DNA of 6,954 nt from Clostridium sp. CAG:1024 (GTDB lineage: Bacteria > Bacillota > Clostridia > Christensenellales > CAG-138): the NCBI GenBank assembly GCA_000432015.1, contig HF985515.1, forward strand, positions 40,755-47,708, read 5' to 3'. The notes beneath the pieces are model-generated. The model worked only from the letters and a program-made list of their open reading frames with translations. It did not search any database and was not told where the DNA came from. The position numbers and the translations under genes were made by a program. Of this stretch, positions 1-5,879 are shown piece after piece. Numbering within the stretch: the stretch's first letter is position 1; each line of letters starts with the position of its first letter.

Positions 1-359
1 TCTACGGGAGCGGCTCCGCGGCGGATCGCCTTGCGCGATTTCCATTCCGCATCGGATTCCTGAATGTGCGCGCTGTCCAGCAGCATGATGTCGGAGAGAT
101 TTTTTGTTGTGACCGTGGAATGCACCTCGCCGTGAAAACCGTTTTTAAACAGCAAGGGCAGCAGGCCGGAGTGATCGATATGCGCATGGGTCAGAAGCAC
201 ATAGTCGATTTCCGACGGCAGAATGGGAAGAGGTTCGTTTTCAAACGTGTTTTTTCCCTGTTCCATGCCGTAGTCGATCAGCAAATGTTTGTCGCAGGCC
301 GCAAGATAGGTGCAGCTGCCCGTGACCTCATGCGTCGCGCCGAGAAATGTCACTTCCAT
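1..359 (-). CDS. Beta-CASP-type metallo-beta-lactamase-fold hydrolase, N-terminal part (runs off the window)
   Basis: This is the first 119 residues of a metallo-beta-lactamase-fold protein; the rest lies beyond base 1. The start resembles the COG1236 (YSH1-like) family: residues 5-14 read FLGATHEVTG, followed by an LIDYGMEQG segment (27-35) where relatives have a D-x-G-x-F-Q-G loop. The zinc-binding HxHxDH signature is complete at residues 58-63 (THAHIDHSG). Family members are two-zinc hydrolases, often annotated as RNA-processing exonucleases acting in the cytoplasm. The beta-CASP domain that would prove nuclease type is not in view, so the substrate is not established. The start is an ATG at 357-359 with AGGAG at 371-375, 11 nt upstream on the minus strand. 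The gene is divergent from mntP and has its own promoter. Family assignment is firm; the exact function is less so. Confidence 0.85.
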   Translation of the reverse strand, partial: MEVTFLGATHEVTGSCTYLAACDKHLLIDYGMEQGKNTFENEPLPILPSEIDYVLLTHAHIDHSGLLPLLFKNGFHGEVHSTVTTKNLSDIMLLDSAHIQESDAEWKSRKAIRRGAAPV

Positions 360-438
360 GGTGAAATCAACTCCTGTGTTTCATTCGAGCCGCAAGCGCG
401 TGTTATAATCTGTGTTCGGCGCCGCAACATGTGTTATT

Positions 439-447
439 AGTATACCA
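439..447 (-). promoter_or_regulatory. Extended -10 promoter for the metallo-beta-lactamase-fold gene
   Basis: Read on the minus strand, the sequence is TGGTATACT: a TATACT -10 (439-444) with the upstream TG of an extended -10 element (446-447). The -35 region is weak; the best match is GTGCAA at 16-nt spacing. Transcription would begin near 432 and give a leader of about 70 nt. Assigned from motif only. Confidence 0.55.
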
Positions 448-502
448 TGAAACAAACGGTTTGCACAGGCTGACCTAAATCGTGATGAGAAGGGAATTCA
501 CG

Positions 503-532
503 TTGACGCATTTTGGAACGCCATGCTATACT
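503..532 (+). promoter_or_regulatory. Sigma-70-type promoter of mntP
   Basis: TTGACG at 503-508 and TATACT at 527-532 are separated by 18 nt. Each hexamer differs from consensus at one position. Transcription would start near 540, leaving a leader of about 144 nt before the mntP start codon. I saw no clear MntR- or Fur-type palindrome overlapping it. Confidence 0.7.
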
Positions 533-551
533 GTTGAAAATATGGGAAAGC

Positions 552-651
552 GTCTGCCGCGAGAGCAAACCTAGGGAAGGATTCCTCTCGTAGACTGTGG
601 CCGCCGGGCGTTGTATTTGTGCAGCGCTGCGGACGGCCTTTGTAGGCTTTT
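552..651 (+). promoter_or_regulatory. Structured 5' leader of mntP, candidate cis-regulatory RNA or attenuator
   Basis: Two stem-loops stand out. The first pairs GTCT (552-555) with AGAC (592-595) and CGAGAG (560-565) with CTCTCG (585-590). The second pairs GGCCG (599-603) with CGGCC (634-638), CCG (604-606) with CGG (630-632), and GCGTTG (608-613) with CAGCGC (622-627) around an 8-nt loop. It is followed by TTTGTAGGCTTTT, which resembles a leaky terminator tract. A small alternative stem GCC/GGC (636-638 with 645-647) sits just before TTTT. mntP genes are often controlled by the manganese-sensing yybP-ykoY riboswitch, but its GGGGAGUAGC core is not visible. The structure is seen; the regulatory role is inferred. 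Confidence 0.5.
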
Positions 652-683
652 CGGCATTCTGATTTTGAAAGGGTCCGCGCAGT

Positions 684-1247
684 ATGAGCTTAATCGAACT
701 GCTTTTGGTCGCCATAGGGCTTTCCATGGACGCATTTGCCGTCTCCATTTGCAAGGGGTTATCCGTAAAAGAGGTCAAATTGAAACACGCTGCTGCGGTG
801 GGTTTGTACTTCGGCGGGTTTCAGATGTTGATGCCGGTCATCGGCTACTATCTCGGTGTAAACTTTCAGCATCTCATTGAACGGTTCGACCATTGGGTCG
901 CATTCGGCCTTTTGGTGCTGATCGGCATTTCCATGATACGCGAGGCGCTTGGAAAGCCGGAAGAGCTGAACGATGATTTTTCATTTCGAACGATGCTGCT
1001 GCTGGCGCTTGCGACAAGCATTGACGCACTTGCCGTCGGCGTGACGTTTGCATGCCTGCAGGTACGTATACTGCCGGCGTCATTTTTGATCGGCGCGACG
1101 ACATGTCTGCTTTCGGCGCTCGGCATCAAGATCGGGAACGTATTCGGCATGAAATACAAAGCGAAAGCGGAGTTGCTCGGCGGCGCGATCCTGATCCTTA
1201 TGGGCATCAAGATCCTATTGGAGCATCTCGGCGTACTGGGCGGTTAA
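684..1247 (+). CDS. mntP: MntP family manganese efflux pump
   Basis: This 187-residue integral membrane protein matches the MntP (formerly YebN) family in full length; the E. coli protein is about 188 residues. The family exports Mn(II) and protects cells from manganese excess. The chain is almost entirely hydrophobic, consistent with six helices. It shows the family's internal two-fold repeat: residues 8-23 (LVAIGLSMDAFAVSIC) match residues 106-120 (LLALATSIDALAVGV). Each copy carries a membrane-embedded aspartate, D16 and D114. The ATG at 684 is preceded by a modest AAAGGG (668-673), and an in-frame stop lies at 666-668, so no upstream start is possible. A strong promoter and a long folded leader precede it. 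The nitroreductase gene follows after 63 nt, probably in the same transcript. The identification is confident; control by manganese is expected but not shown here. Confidence 0.95.
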   Translation: MSLIELLLVAIGLSMDAFAVSICKGLSVKEVKLKHAAAVGLYFGGFQMLMPVIGYYLGVNFQHLIERFDHWVAFGLLVLIGISMIREALGKPEELNDDFSFRTMLLLALATSIDALAVGVTFACLQVRILPASFLIGATTCLLSALGIKIGNVFGMKYKAKAELLGGAILILMGIKILLEHLGVLGG

Positions 1248-1258
1248 TGCGGGTAGGA

Positions 1259-1274
1259 CCGCCGGACACGGCGG
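1259..1274 (+). repeat. GC-rich hairpin between mntP and the nitroreductase gene
   Basis: CCGCCG (1259-1264) and CGGCGG (1269-1274) form a perfect 6-bp stem with a GACA loop. No T tract follows, so it is not a typical intrinsic terminator. It could cause partial termination or protect the end of the mntP message. Confidence 0.45.
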
Positions 1275-1310
1275 ACCGGCGATTAACAAGACTTATTGGA
1301 GGTTTGACAG

Positions 1311-1829
1311 ATGGAGTTTTTTGAAACAGTACAGAAACGGCACAGCTATCGCGGCGCATTTTGGGACAAACCCATTCCGGACGCGGACATTCGGCGGATT
1401 CTGCAAGCGGGGATATCAGCTCCATCCGGGTATAACGCGCAGACAACGCGCTTTGCGGTCGTGACGGAGCCGGAGCTGCTGCGGGAGATCGCGGCGCTCA
1501 TGGAAACGCCTGTTCTGCAAACAGCCAAGGCCGTCATCGTTCCGCTGTCCGAGTACGTTCCGCAAAAGGCGGGGCTTGTGTTCGAAACAGAGGATTATGC
1601 GGCGTCGGTCGAGAATATTCTGCTGGCGATTACCGCGCTCGGCTATGCAGGGGTGTGGATGGACGGCTTTGCAAAGCTGGGCGACCACGCGGAAAAGATC
1701 GCACAGATTTTGAATGCACCGGAGAATCTGCATGTCCGTGCGCTGATTCCCTTTGGCGTTCCGCAGGAGACTTGGCAGCAGAAGGAGAAGAAGCCGTTCG
1801 AGGAACGAGTGCAGTTTAACCGCTTTTGA
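1311..1829 (+). CDS. Nitroreductase family flavoprotein
   Basis: This 172-residue protein belongs to the FMN-dependent nitroreductase superfamily, soluble cytoplasmic enzymes that use NAD(P)H to reduce nitro compounds, quinones or related substrates. The N-terminal RHSYR (10-14) matches the R-R-S-x-R motif that binds the FMN phosphate. APSGYNAQ (37-44) corresponds to the conserved flavin-binding A-P-S-x-x-N-x-Q loop. EDYAASVENILLAITALGYAG (95-114) is the dimer-core helix, and the C-terminal KPFEERVQFNRF matches the usual ending. Its length fits the short, single-domain subgroup. The ATG at 1311 has a strong GGAGG (1298-1302) 8 nt upstream. It lies downstream of mntP on the same strand with no visible promoter of its own, so it is probably co-transcribed. 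The natural substrate cannot be read from the sequence. Confidence 0.92.
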   Translation: MEFFETVQKRHSYRGAFWDKPIPDADIRRILQAGISAPSGYNAQTTRFAVVTEPELLREIAALMETPVLQTAKAVIVPLSEYVPQKAGLVFETEDYAASVENILLAITALGYAGVWMDGFAKLGDHAEKIAQILNAPENLHVRALIPFGVPQETWQQKEKKPFEERVQFNRF

Positions 1830-1860
1830 ACGGCAAGACAAACCGAACAAGTAAAAATAA

Positions 1861-1894
1861 CGCCCGGCCGGAGCAGATACCGACCGGGTGTTTT
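1861..1894. terminator. Bidirectional intrinsic terminator between convergent genes
   Basis: CGCCCGG (1861-1867) pairs with CCGGGTG (1884-1890, one G-U pair). After one mismatch, CGG (1869-1871) pairs with CCG (1880-1882) around an 8-nt loop. TTTT follows on the plus strand. Reading the other way, the hairpin is followed by TTATTTTTAC, the complement of 1852-1861. It therefore suits both the nitroreductase transcript and the convergent alcohol dehydrogenase transcript. Confidence 0.85.
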
Positions 1895-1901
1895 CATTGC
1901 A

Positions 1902-3119
1902 TCAATTGCCGCGCACCCTTTCAATGACGCGGCGAAAACGAGTCGGGTCATAGAGTACAGGGACAGGGTAAACGGGATTTGCTTCGCGTCCGGCCCACGC
2001 GATCATTGTGTCGATATCCCGATCAAGGATGCAATCCAAATGATCCGGTATTCCCATGCGACGGTTCATGGCGCGGATCTCCGAAATGAAGGATTTCGCA
2101 CGGTGTTCGGCGGTTCCGTCGCGGCATATGCCGGTCAGCTCGGCGAGACGGGCGAGCTTTTTGTAGACGACCGCGCCATAGTCCTCCAAAACGACGGGGA
2201 GAATAACTGCGTTTGCAAGTCCGTGCGGCGTGTCATAAAGACCGCCCAATGTATGTGCAATGGCATGAACGTTGCCGACGCCTGCGCGCGTGAATGCGTA
2301 GCCTGCCAAGAAAGAGGCCTTGAGCATGGCCGAGCGCGCCTCGAGATCCTGCCCATCCCGATAGGCGCGTTCCAGGTTTTGAAAGATCATCACCGTCGCA
2401 TCCTCAGCGCATCGGATGCTTTCCTTTGTGTTGTTATTTCTGCAAAGATATGCTTCCACCGCATGCGTCAGCGCATCCATACCGGTGGCGGCGGTGACGG
2501 CGGGAGGCAGCCCAAGCGTCAGTTCCGGATCGAGGATCGCATCACGCGGGATGAGCTTCAGATCCATAATCGCATATTTGTGATGTGTATCCGTATCGAC
2601 GACCACGGCTGCAATCGTCGTCTCCGACCCCGTGCCTGCCGTTGTCGGGATGGCGAAAAACGGATCGATCGGATGCCGTACCTTCAGCAAACCGCCGAGC
2701 GCCGCCACGCTTTTCCCGGGATTTGCTGCGCGCGCGGCAGCCGCTTTTGCTGCGTCCATCGACGAGCCGCCGCCGATGGCGATAAAACCGTCGCATGCTT
2801 CGGATAGATACCGCGCCTGTATCTTGTCCACCGTTGCGACCGACGGATTCGGCTCCACATCACCAAAGACGGAATAGGCGATCCCCGCCGTGTCAAGTAG
2901 TGATAAAAGCTTCGATACGAGCCCGCTCTTCATAAGCCGCGGCCCGGCGACGACCAGCGGATGCGCTACGCCCGCGCTTTGGAGCAGAGCCGGCACTTTG
3001 CGGATACTGCCCGCGCCTTCCGTGAGCTGCGCCCTGCGCCAGGGCAGAACGCGCGCGCCAAGATCGAAAACGAACTGGAAGACACGGTAATATGCTGCTT
3101 TGAATGGCCAGAAATCCAT
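1902..3119 (-). CDS. Iron-containing (group III) alcohol dehydrogenase
   Basis: This 405-residue protein is a full-length member of the iron-dependent alcohol dehydrogenase family, cytoplasmic NAD(P)-dependent enzymes that interconvert alcohols and aldehydes or ketones. The nucleotide-binding GGGSSMD lies at residues 116-122 and TTAGTGSE at 159-166. Metal ligands align with those of FucO: D215 and H219 in MDALTHAVEAY, H285 in HAIAHTLGG, and H299 in DTPHG. All four are present, so the enzyme should be active. The N-terminus (FVFDLGARVLPWRR) belongs to a subfamily that begins with an aromatic-rich segment; I do not read it as a membrane anchor. The ATG (3117-3119) has GAGG (3128-3131) 8 nt upstream. 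It is a single-gene transcript with a near-perfect promoter and a shared terminator. Substrate is unknown; fermentative aldehyde reduction is plausible. Confidence 0.95.
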   Translation of the reverse strand: MDFWPFKAAYYRVFQFVFDLGARVLPWRRAQLTEGAGSIRKVPALLQSAGVAHPLVVAGPRLMKSGLVSKLLSLLDTAGIAYSVFGDVEPNPSVATVDKIQARYLSEACDGFIAIGGGSSMDAAKAAAARAANPGKSVAALGGLLKVRHPIDPFFAIPTTAGTGSETTIAAVVVDTDTHHKYAIMDLKLIPRDAILDPELTLGLPPAVTAATGMDALTHAVEAYLCRNNNTKESIRCAEDATVMIFQNLERAYRDGQDLEARSAMLKASFLAGYAFTRAGVGNVHAIAHTLGGLYDTPHGLANAVILPVVLEDYGAVVYKKLARLAELTGICRDGTAEHRAKSFISEIRAMNRRMGIPDHLDCILDRDIDTMIAWAGREANPVYPVPVLYDPTRFRRVIERVRGN

Positions 3120-3238
3120 GCTGTGAACCTCGGAATCGAAATATGGGCAGCCGCGTTGGCGCGGCGCGGAATGCGCGGCGGGCGGCCGGACGGTCTGCGA
3201 GAGAGACGGCGGCGGACGTTGCGTGATCGCACGCAGGT
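3120..3238 (-). promoter_or_regulatory. GC-rich untranslated leader of the alcohol dehydrogenase gene
   Basis: This leader contains no gene. It includes a hairpin of CCGCG and CGCGG around a 4-nt loop (about 3151-3164) and a C/T-rich run on the minus strand. Just after the predicted start site is a near-palindromic GTGCGATCAC on the minus strand (about 3224-3233). The palindrome could be an operator and the hairpin could slow translation; neither is a recognised family. Confidence 0.3.
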
Positions 3239-3268
3239 ATTATATGAAATGCCTGCAGACGCTGTCAA
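3239..3268 (-). promoter_or_regulatory. Consensus sigma-70 promoter of the alcohol dehydrogenase gene
   Basis: On the minus strand TTGACA (3263-3268) and TATAAT (3239-3244) are both perfect and separated by 18 nt. Transcription would start near 3232, giving a GC-rich leader of about 110 nt. The strength suggests high basal expression unless a repressor or leader structure limits it. Confidence 0.85.
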
Positions 3269-3306
3269 TGGAAAACATTTCACAAACGAGCCGCGGAACA
3301 AATCGA

Positions 3307-3336
3307 TTGACAGAATGCACCCTTTGTAATTATACT
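3307..3336 (+). promoter_or_regulatory. Sigma-70-type promoter of the Tim44-like/SPFH operon
   Basis: TTGACA (3307-3312) is perfect and TATACT (3331-3336) differs at one position; spacing is 18 nt. Transcription would start near 3343, with a leader of about 130 nt. The leader has a small hairpin, GCGAG/CTCGC around AAA (3355-3367). The promoter faces away from that of the alcohol dehydrogenase, with 38 nt between the two -35 hexamers. Confidence 0.8.
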
Positions 3337-3455
3337 GTTAAGGTAGGATACGAAGCGAGAAACTCGCGGCAGCAGAGAACGCCCGATGGAATTGAACGAC
3401 AATATCAGCTGCATTTTCAGCATAGAATGAAGCGGTAAACACTGAACAATCCATA

Positions 3456-3476
3456 GTGAGGTTACGAATACGAATG
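3456..3476 (+). promoter_or_regulatory. Ribosome binding site deciding the start of the Tim44-like gene
   Basis: GTGAGG (3456-3461) lies 12 nt before the ATG at 3474. The in-frame GTG at 3456 overlaps this Shine-Dalgarno-like sequence and has none of its own. The ATG also places the KRK charges at the N-terminus, as expected for a signal peptide. Confidence 0.55.
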
Positions 3477-4391
3477 AAACGTAAAGCGATTCTTGTACTA
3501 ATTCTTGCGCTCAGTCTCTGCCTTTGTCTGTTCCCGGTCGCGACGTCCGCCGATTTTGGCGATTTCAGCGGAGACAGCGATTACGGTTCCGATTGGAGCA
3601 GCAGCGATTGGAGTTCCGATAGCAGCAGCTGGGATTCCGGCAGTAGCTGGAGCAGCAGCGACAGCTATTCGACATCAAGCGACGGCGATTCCGATGCCGG
3701 GTTTCTCCCGACGGTCATCGTTTTTGCTGTGATCGTGCTGATCGGCGTCGTCATGTCAAGGTCGAAAACGAAGAACAAGAGCGTACCGGAGGGAGCGACG
3801 CGCACCGCGCAGGAGAGCCTGCGGCCGATGAACGAGTATGTGCAGCTTGATCCAAAATTCGACGCGACCGCCTTTGGCGAGAAGCTCGGCAACCTGTATG
3901 TGCAGATGCAGAACTGCTGGCAGGCAAAGAATATCGAGTCTGTCCGTCCGTATTTTACGGATGCGCTGTACCAGCAAATGGATCGTCAGCTTGATGCGCT
4001 GCGCAGAAACGGCTATACAAACTATGTGGAACGCATTTCCGTTCTCGGCGTGAACCTGCGCGGCTTCCGTCAGAGCGATGGCGAGGACCATATCATCGCG
4101 GAGCTTCGCACAAGGATCGTGGATTATACGCTGAACGATAAGACGGGCGAATTGGTCAAGGGCGACAAAAAGAAGGAAAAGTTCTTGACCTACGAGTGGG
4201 AGCTGACGCGTGCATCCGGCCGTACCACCGGAGCGGCGGAGGAAATGACCGTGGTCAACTGCCCGAACTGCGGCGCGCCGCTTTCCATCAATGCTACGGC
4301 GAAGTGTCCGTATTGCGACAGCGTTGTAACGGTCGACGCGCATGACTGGGCGATTTCCGCCATTCGCGGCATTGCGCAGCGTACTGTTTGA
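3474..4391 (+). CDS. Tim44-like domain membrane protein with Ser/Asp-rich ectodomain and C-terminal zinc ribbon
   Basis: From the ATG at 3474 the protein has 305 residues. Residues 1-26 form a signal peptide (KRK, hydrophobic core, likely cleavage after ATSA). Residues 27-75 are low-complexity Ser/Asp with regularly placed Trp (W41, W46, W53, W59). Residues 77-94 are a membrane helix followed by RSKTKNK, so the remainder should be cytosolic. Residues about 120-250 resemble a Tim44-like fold: a helical YVQMQNCWQAKNIESVRPYF segment, then beta strands ending in TYEWELTR. Residues 263-281 are a zinc ribbon with C263, C266, C278 and C281. A GTG at 3456 would add six residues, but it lies within the likely ribosome binding site GTGAGG, so I prefer the ATG. 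The SPFH gene follows 87 nt downstream without a terminator. Function is not known; a membrane-tethered adaptor is a reasonable inference. Confidence 0.8.
   Translation: MKRKAILVLILALSLCLCLFPVATSADFGDFSGDSDYGSDWSSSDWSSDSSSWDSGSSWSSSDSYSTSSDGDSDAGFLPTVIVFAVIVLIGVVMSRSKTKNKSVPEGATRTAQESLRPMNEYVQLDPKFDATAFGEKLGNLYVQMQNCWQAKNIESVRPYFTDALYQQMDRQLDALRRNGYTNYVERISVLGVNLRGFRQSDGEDHIIAELRTRIVDYTLNDKTGELVKGDKKKEKFLTYEWELTRASGRTTGAAEEMTVVNCPNCGAPLSINATAKCPYCDSVVTVDAHDWAISAIRGIAQRTV
3552..3698 (+). repeat. Low-complexity Ser/Asp/Trp coding repeat
   Basis: The coding sequence is built from repeated AGC/TCC serine and GAT/GAC aspartate codons with TGG at intervals, as in DWSSSDWSSDSSSW. It is irregular rather than a perfect tandem repeat. 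It encodes the predicted extracytoplasmic stretch of the Tim44-like protein. Confidence 0.7.
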
Positions 4392-4478
4392 AAACGAACG
4401 CCCAAGGCAGACGTGCGTTGGATGAGAACGTAAAAGAAACCGTAACATCATTGTGAGAACATAGGAAGGAGATTAACT

Positions 4479-5690
4479 ATGGGACTTTTACAGGCAGGAA
4501 TCGGCGCGTTGAGCGGCGTGCTCGCTGATCAATGGAGAGAGTATTTCTATTGCGAGGGAATGCCGGAGAATGTGCTTGCAGTCAAGGGCGTAAAGCGTAC
4601 CTCGGGCCGCAGCTCAAACTACAAGGGCGAGGACAACATCATCTCGAACGGCTCCATCATCGCTGTGAATGAAGGACAGTGCATGATGATTGTCGAGCAG
4701 GGCGCGATCGTTGAGTTCTGCGCAGAACCCGGCGAGTTTGTCTGGGACAGCTCGACCGAGCCGAGTATTTTCTACGGCGGCCTGGGCGATGGGATCAAGG
4801 CGACGTGGGAGCAGCTGAAAAAACGTTTCACCTTTGGCGGAGATACCGGCAAGGATCAGCGCGTTTATTATTTCAACACCAAGGAGCTCATCGGCAACAA
4901 GTACGGCACGGCCAATCCGGTTCCCTTCCGCGTTGTGGATCGGAATGTCGGTCTGGATATGGACATCGGTATCCGCTGCTTTGGCGAGTATTCCTATAGA
5001 ATGTCCGACCCGATGCTGTTCTATAAGAACGTGTGCGGCAATATTGCATCGGAGTATACGCGGGATCGCATCGACAGCCAGCTGAAAACAGAGCTGCTGA
5101 CTGCGCTCCAGCCTGCGTTTGCAAAGATCTCCGAGATGGGGATCCGCTACAGCGCCCTGCCGGGACACACGACCGAGCTTGCAAGCGTATTGAACGATGT
5201 TCTGTCCGAGCAGTGGAAGAAGCTGCGCGGCGTTGAAGTCGTCAGTGTCGGCGTCAGCTCCATCACTGCAAACGAAGAGGATGAGAAGATGATCAAGGAA
5301 TTGCAGCGTAATGCGGCGTTCCGTGATCCCAAGATGGCAGGCGCACATCTGGTCGGCGCACAGGCTGCAGCGATGCAGGCGGCGGCTGCGAACGAGAATG
5401 CGGGTGCATTCATGGGCTTTGCCGGCATGAATATGGCGCAGAATGCGGCCGGGAACGTGCAGGGATTGTTCCAGATGGGACAGCAGCAGGCAGCGCCTGC
5501 ACCGGCTGCCCCGGCGGCTCCGGCAGCGCCTGCGGCAGGCGGCTGGACCTGTGCCTGCGGTGCGGTCAATACCGGAAAGTTCTGCTCGGAGTGCGGCGCG
5601 AAAAAGCCCAGCGACGAGTGGACCTGCGCTTGCGGCGTTGTGAACAAGGGTAAGTTCTGCCCCGAGTGCGGCGCAAAGCGTCCCGAGTAA
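4479..5690 (+). CDS. SPFH domain protein of the YdjI/COG4260 type with two C-terminal zinc ribbons
   Basis: This 403-residue protein closely matches the YdjI-like SPFH family, also annotated as 'virion core protein (lumpy skin disease virus)'. Family hallmarks are the amphipathic N-terminus with VLADQW (14-19), VKGVKRTSGRSSN, DNIISNGS, VEQG and EPGEF, then TGKDQRVYYFNTKE, NKYGTANPVPFRVVDRN and EISEMGIRYSALPG-like stretches. The SPFH core covers about residues 50-270. An Ala/Met-rich helix and a Pro/Ala linker (338-353) follow. Two ribbons end the protein: C358, C360, C369, C372 and C383, C385, C394, C397. There is no transmembrane helix, so it should sit peripherally on the inner membrane face. 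In Bacillus, YdjI is linked to PspA and envelope stress; no pspA is visible here. The start has AGGAAGGAG ending 7 nt upstream. It is probably co-transcribed with the Tim44-like gene. Confidence 0.92.
   Translation: MGLLQAGIGALSGVLADQWREYFYCEGMPENVLAVKGVKRTSGRSSNYKGEDNIISNGSIIAVNEGQCMMIVEQGAIVEFCAEPGEFVWDSSTEPSIFYGGLGDGIKATWEQLKKRFTFGGDTGKDQRVYYFNTKELIGNKYGTANPVPFRVVDRNVGLDMDIGIRCFGEYSYRMSDPMLFYKNVCGNIASEYTRDRIDSQLKTELLTALQPAFAKISEMGIRYSALPGHTTELASVLNDVLSEQWKKLRGVEVVSVGVSSITANEEDEKMIKELQRNAAFRDPKMAGAHLVGAQAAAMQAAAANENAGAFMGFAGMNMAQNAAGNVQGLFQMGQQQAAPAPAAPAAPAAPAAGGWTCACGAVNTGKFCSECGAKKPSDEWTCACGVVNKGKFCPECGAKRPE
5544..5690 (+). repeat. Tandem duplication encoding two zinc ribbons
   Basis: Two units of 75 and 72 coding nt (starting 5544 and 5619) encode nearly identical ribbons: WTCACG, then GKFC-x-ECGAK, then a short Lys/Arg-Pro tail. 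The units differ mostly at third codon positions, consistent with an older in-frame duplication kept under selection. Confidence 0.8.
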
Positions 5691-5700
5691 ATCGGAATTA

Positions 5701-5717
5701 CGCCCCTTGCCGGGGCG
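5701..5717 (+). repeat. GC hairpin just after the SPFH gene
   Basis: CGCCCC (5701-5706) pairs with GGGGCG (5712-5717) around a 5-nt loop, 11 nt after the stop codon. No T tract follows, so alone it is a weak terminator; it may stabilise the 3' end of the message. Confidence 0.45.
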
Positions 5718-5740
5718 CCTCGGCAGATAACAAAACAAAT

Positions 5741-5787
5741 AAGCACGAGCTCCTTCCGTTCTTGAGGTAGGGGCTCGTGTTTGTATT
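5741..5787. terminator. Bidirectional intrinsic terminator between SPFH and four-helix membrane protein genes
   Basis: CACGAGCTCCT (5744-5754) pairs with AGGGGCTCGTG (5769-5779) with one G-U pair; the stem extends further through A-T and G-U pairs into AAG/TTT. TTTGTATT follows on the plus strand. On the minus strand the hairpin is followed by ATTTGTTTTGTT. It therefore suits transcripts from both sides. Confidence 0.85.
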
Positions 5788-5827
5788 GCAGATATCTTAC
5801 TCCAGACATGGAAAGAAGCATATAACT

Positions 5828-5859
5828 AGCGCGGGATGCGATCGTAGACATCCCGCGCT
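5828..5859 (-). terminator. Strong 11-bp hairpin after the four-helix membrane protein gene
   Basis: AGCGCGGGATG (5828-5838) is the exact complement of CATCCCGCGCT (5849-5859), with a 10-nt loop. It lies 21 nt beyond the stop codon of the minus-strand gene. The following minus-strand sequence (TAGTTATATGCTTCTTT) is only moderately T-rich, so it may work together with the stem at 5741-5787. Confidence 0.6.
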
Positions 5860-5879
5860 TGACGTGTCAGTAACCGTGT

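Noticed and set aside
540..683. Canonical yybP-ykoY manganese riboswitch before mntP
   Set aside because: Position and length fit, but I could not find the conserved GGGGAGUAGC segment or the GAGACC-type partner. It is listed only as a structured leader.
2040..2807. Plus-strand open frame of 255 codons opposite the alcohol dehydrogenase
   Set aside because: It lies entirely within a full-length gene with all family motifs, and its translation is a typical antisense product of GC-rich codons.
4397..4419. Terminator between the Tim44-like and SPFH genes
   Set aside because: AACGC and GCGTT can form only 5 bp around a 13-nt loop and no T tract follows, so I treat the two genes as one transcript.
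3756..4451. Minus-strand open frame of 231 codons opposite the Tim44-like gene
   Set aside because: No domain or plausible ribosome binding site, and the opposite strand has clear domain architecture including a zinc ribbon.
4614..5738. Long minus-strand open frame (about 374 codons) opposite the SPFH gene
   Set aside because: It is a shadow of a clear SPFH gene. Its composition is Arg/Leu/Cys-rich with no recognisable domain, and it runs through the terminator region.
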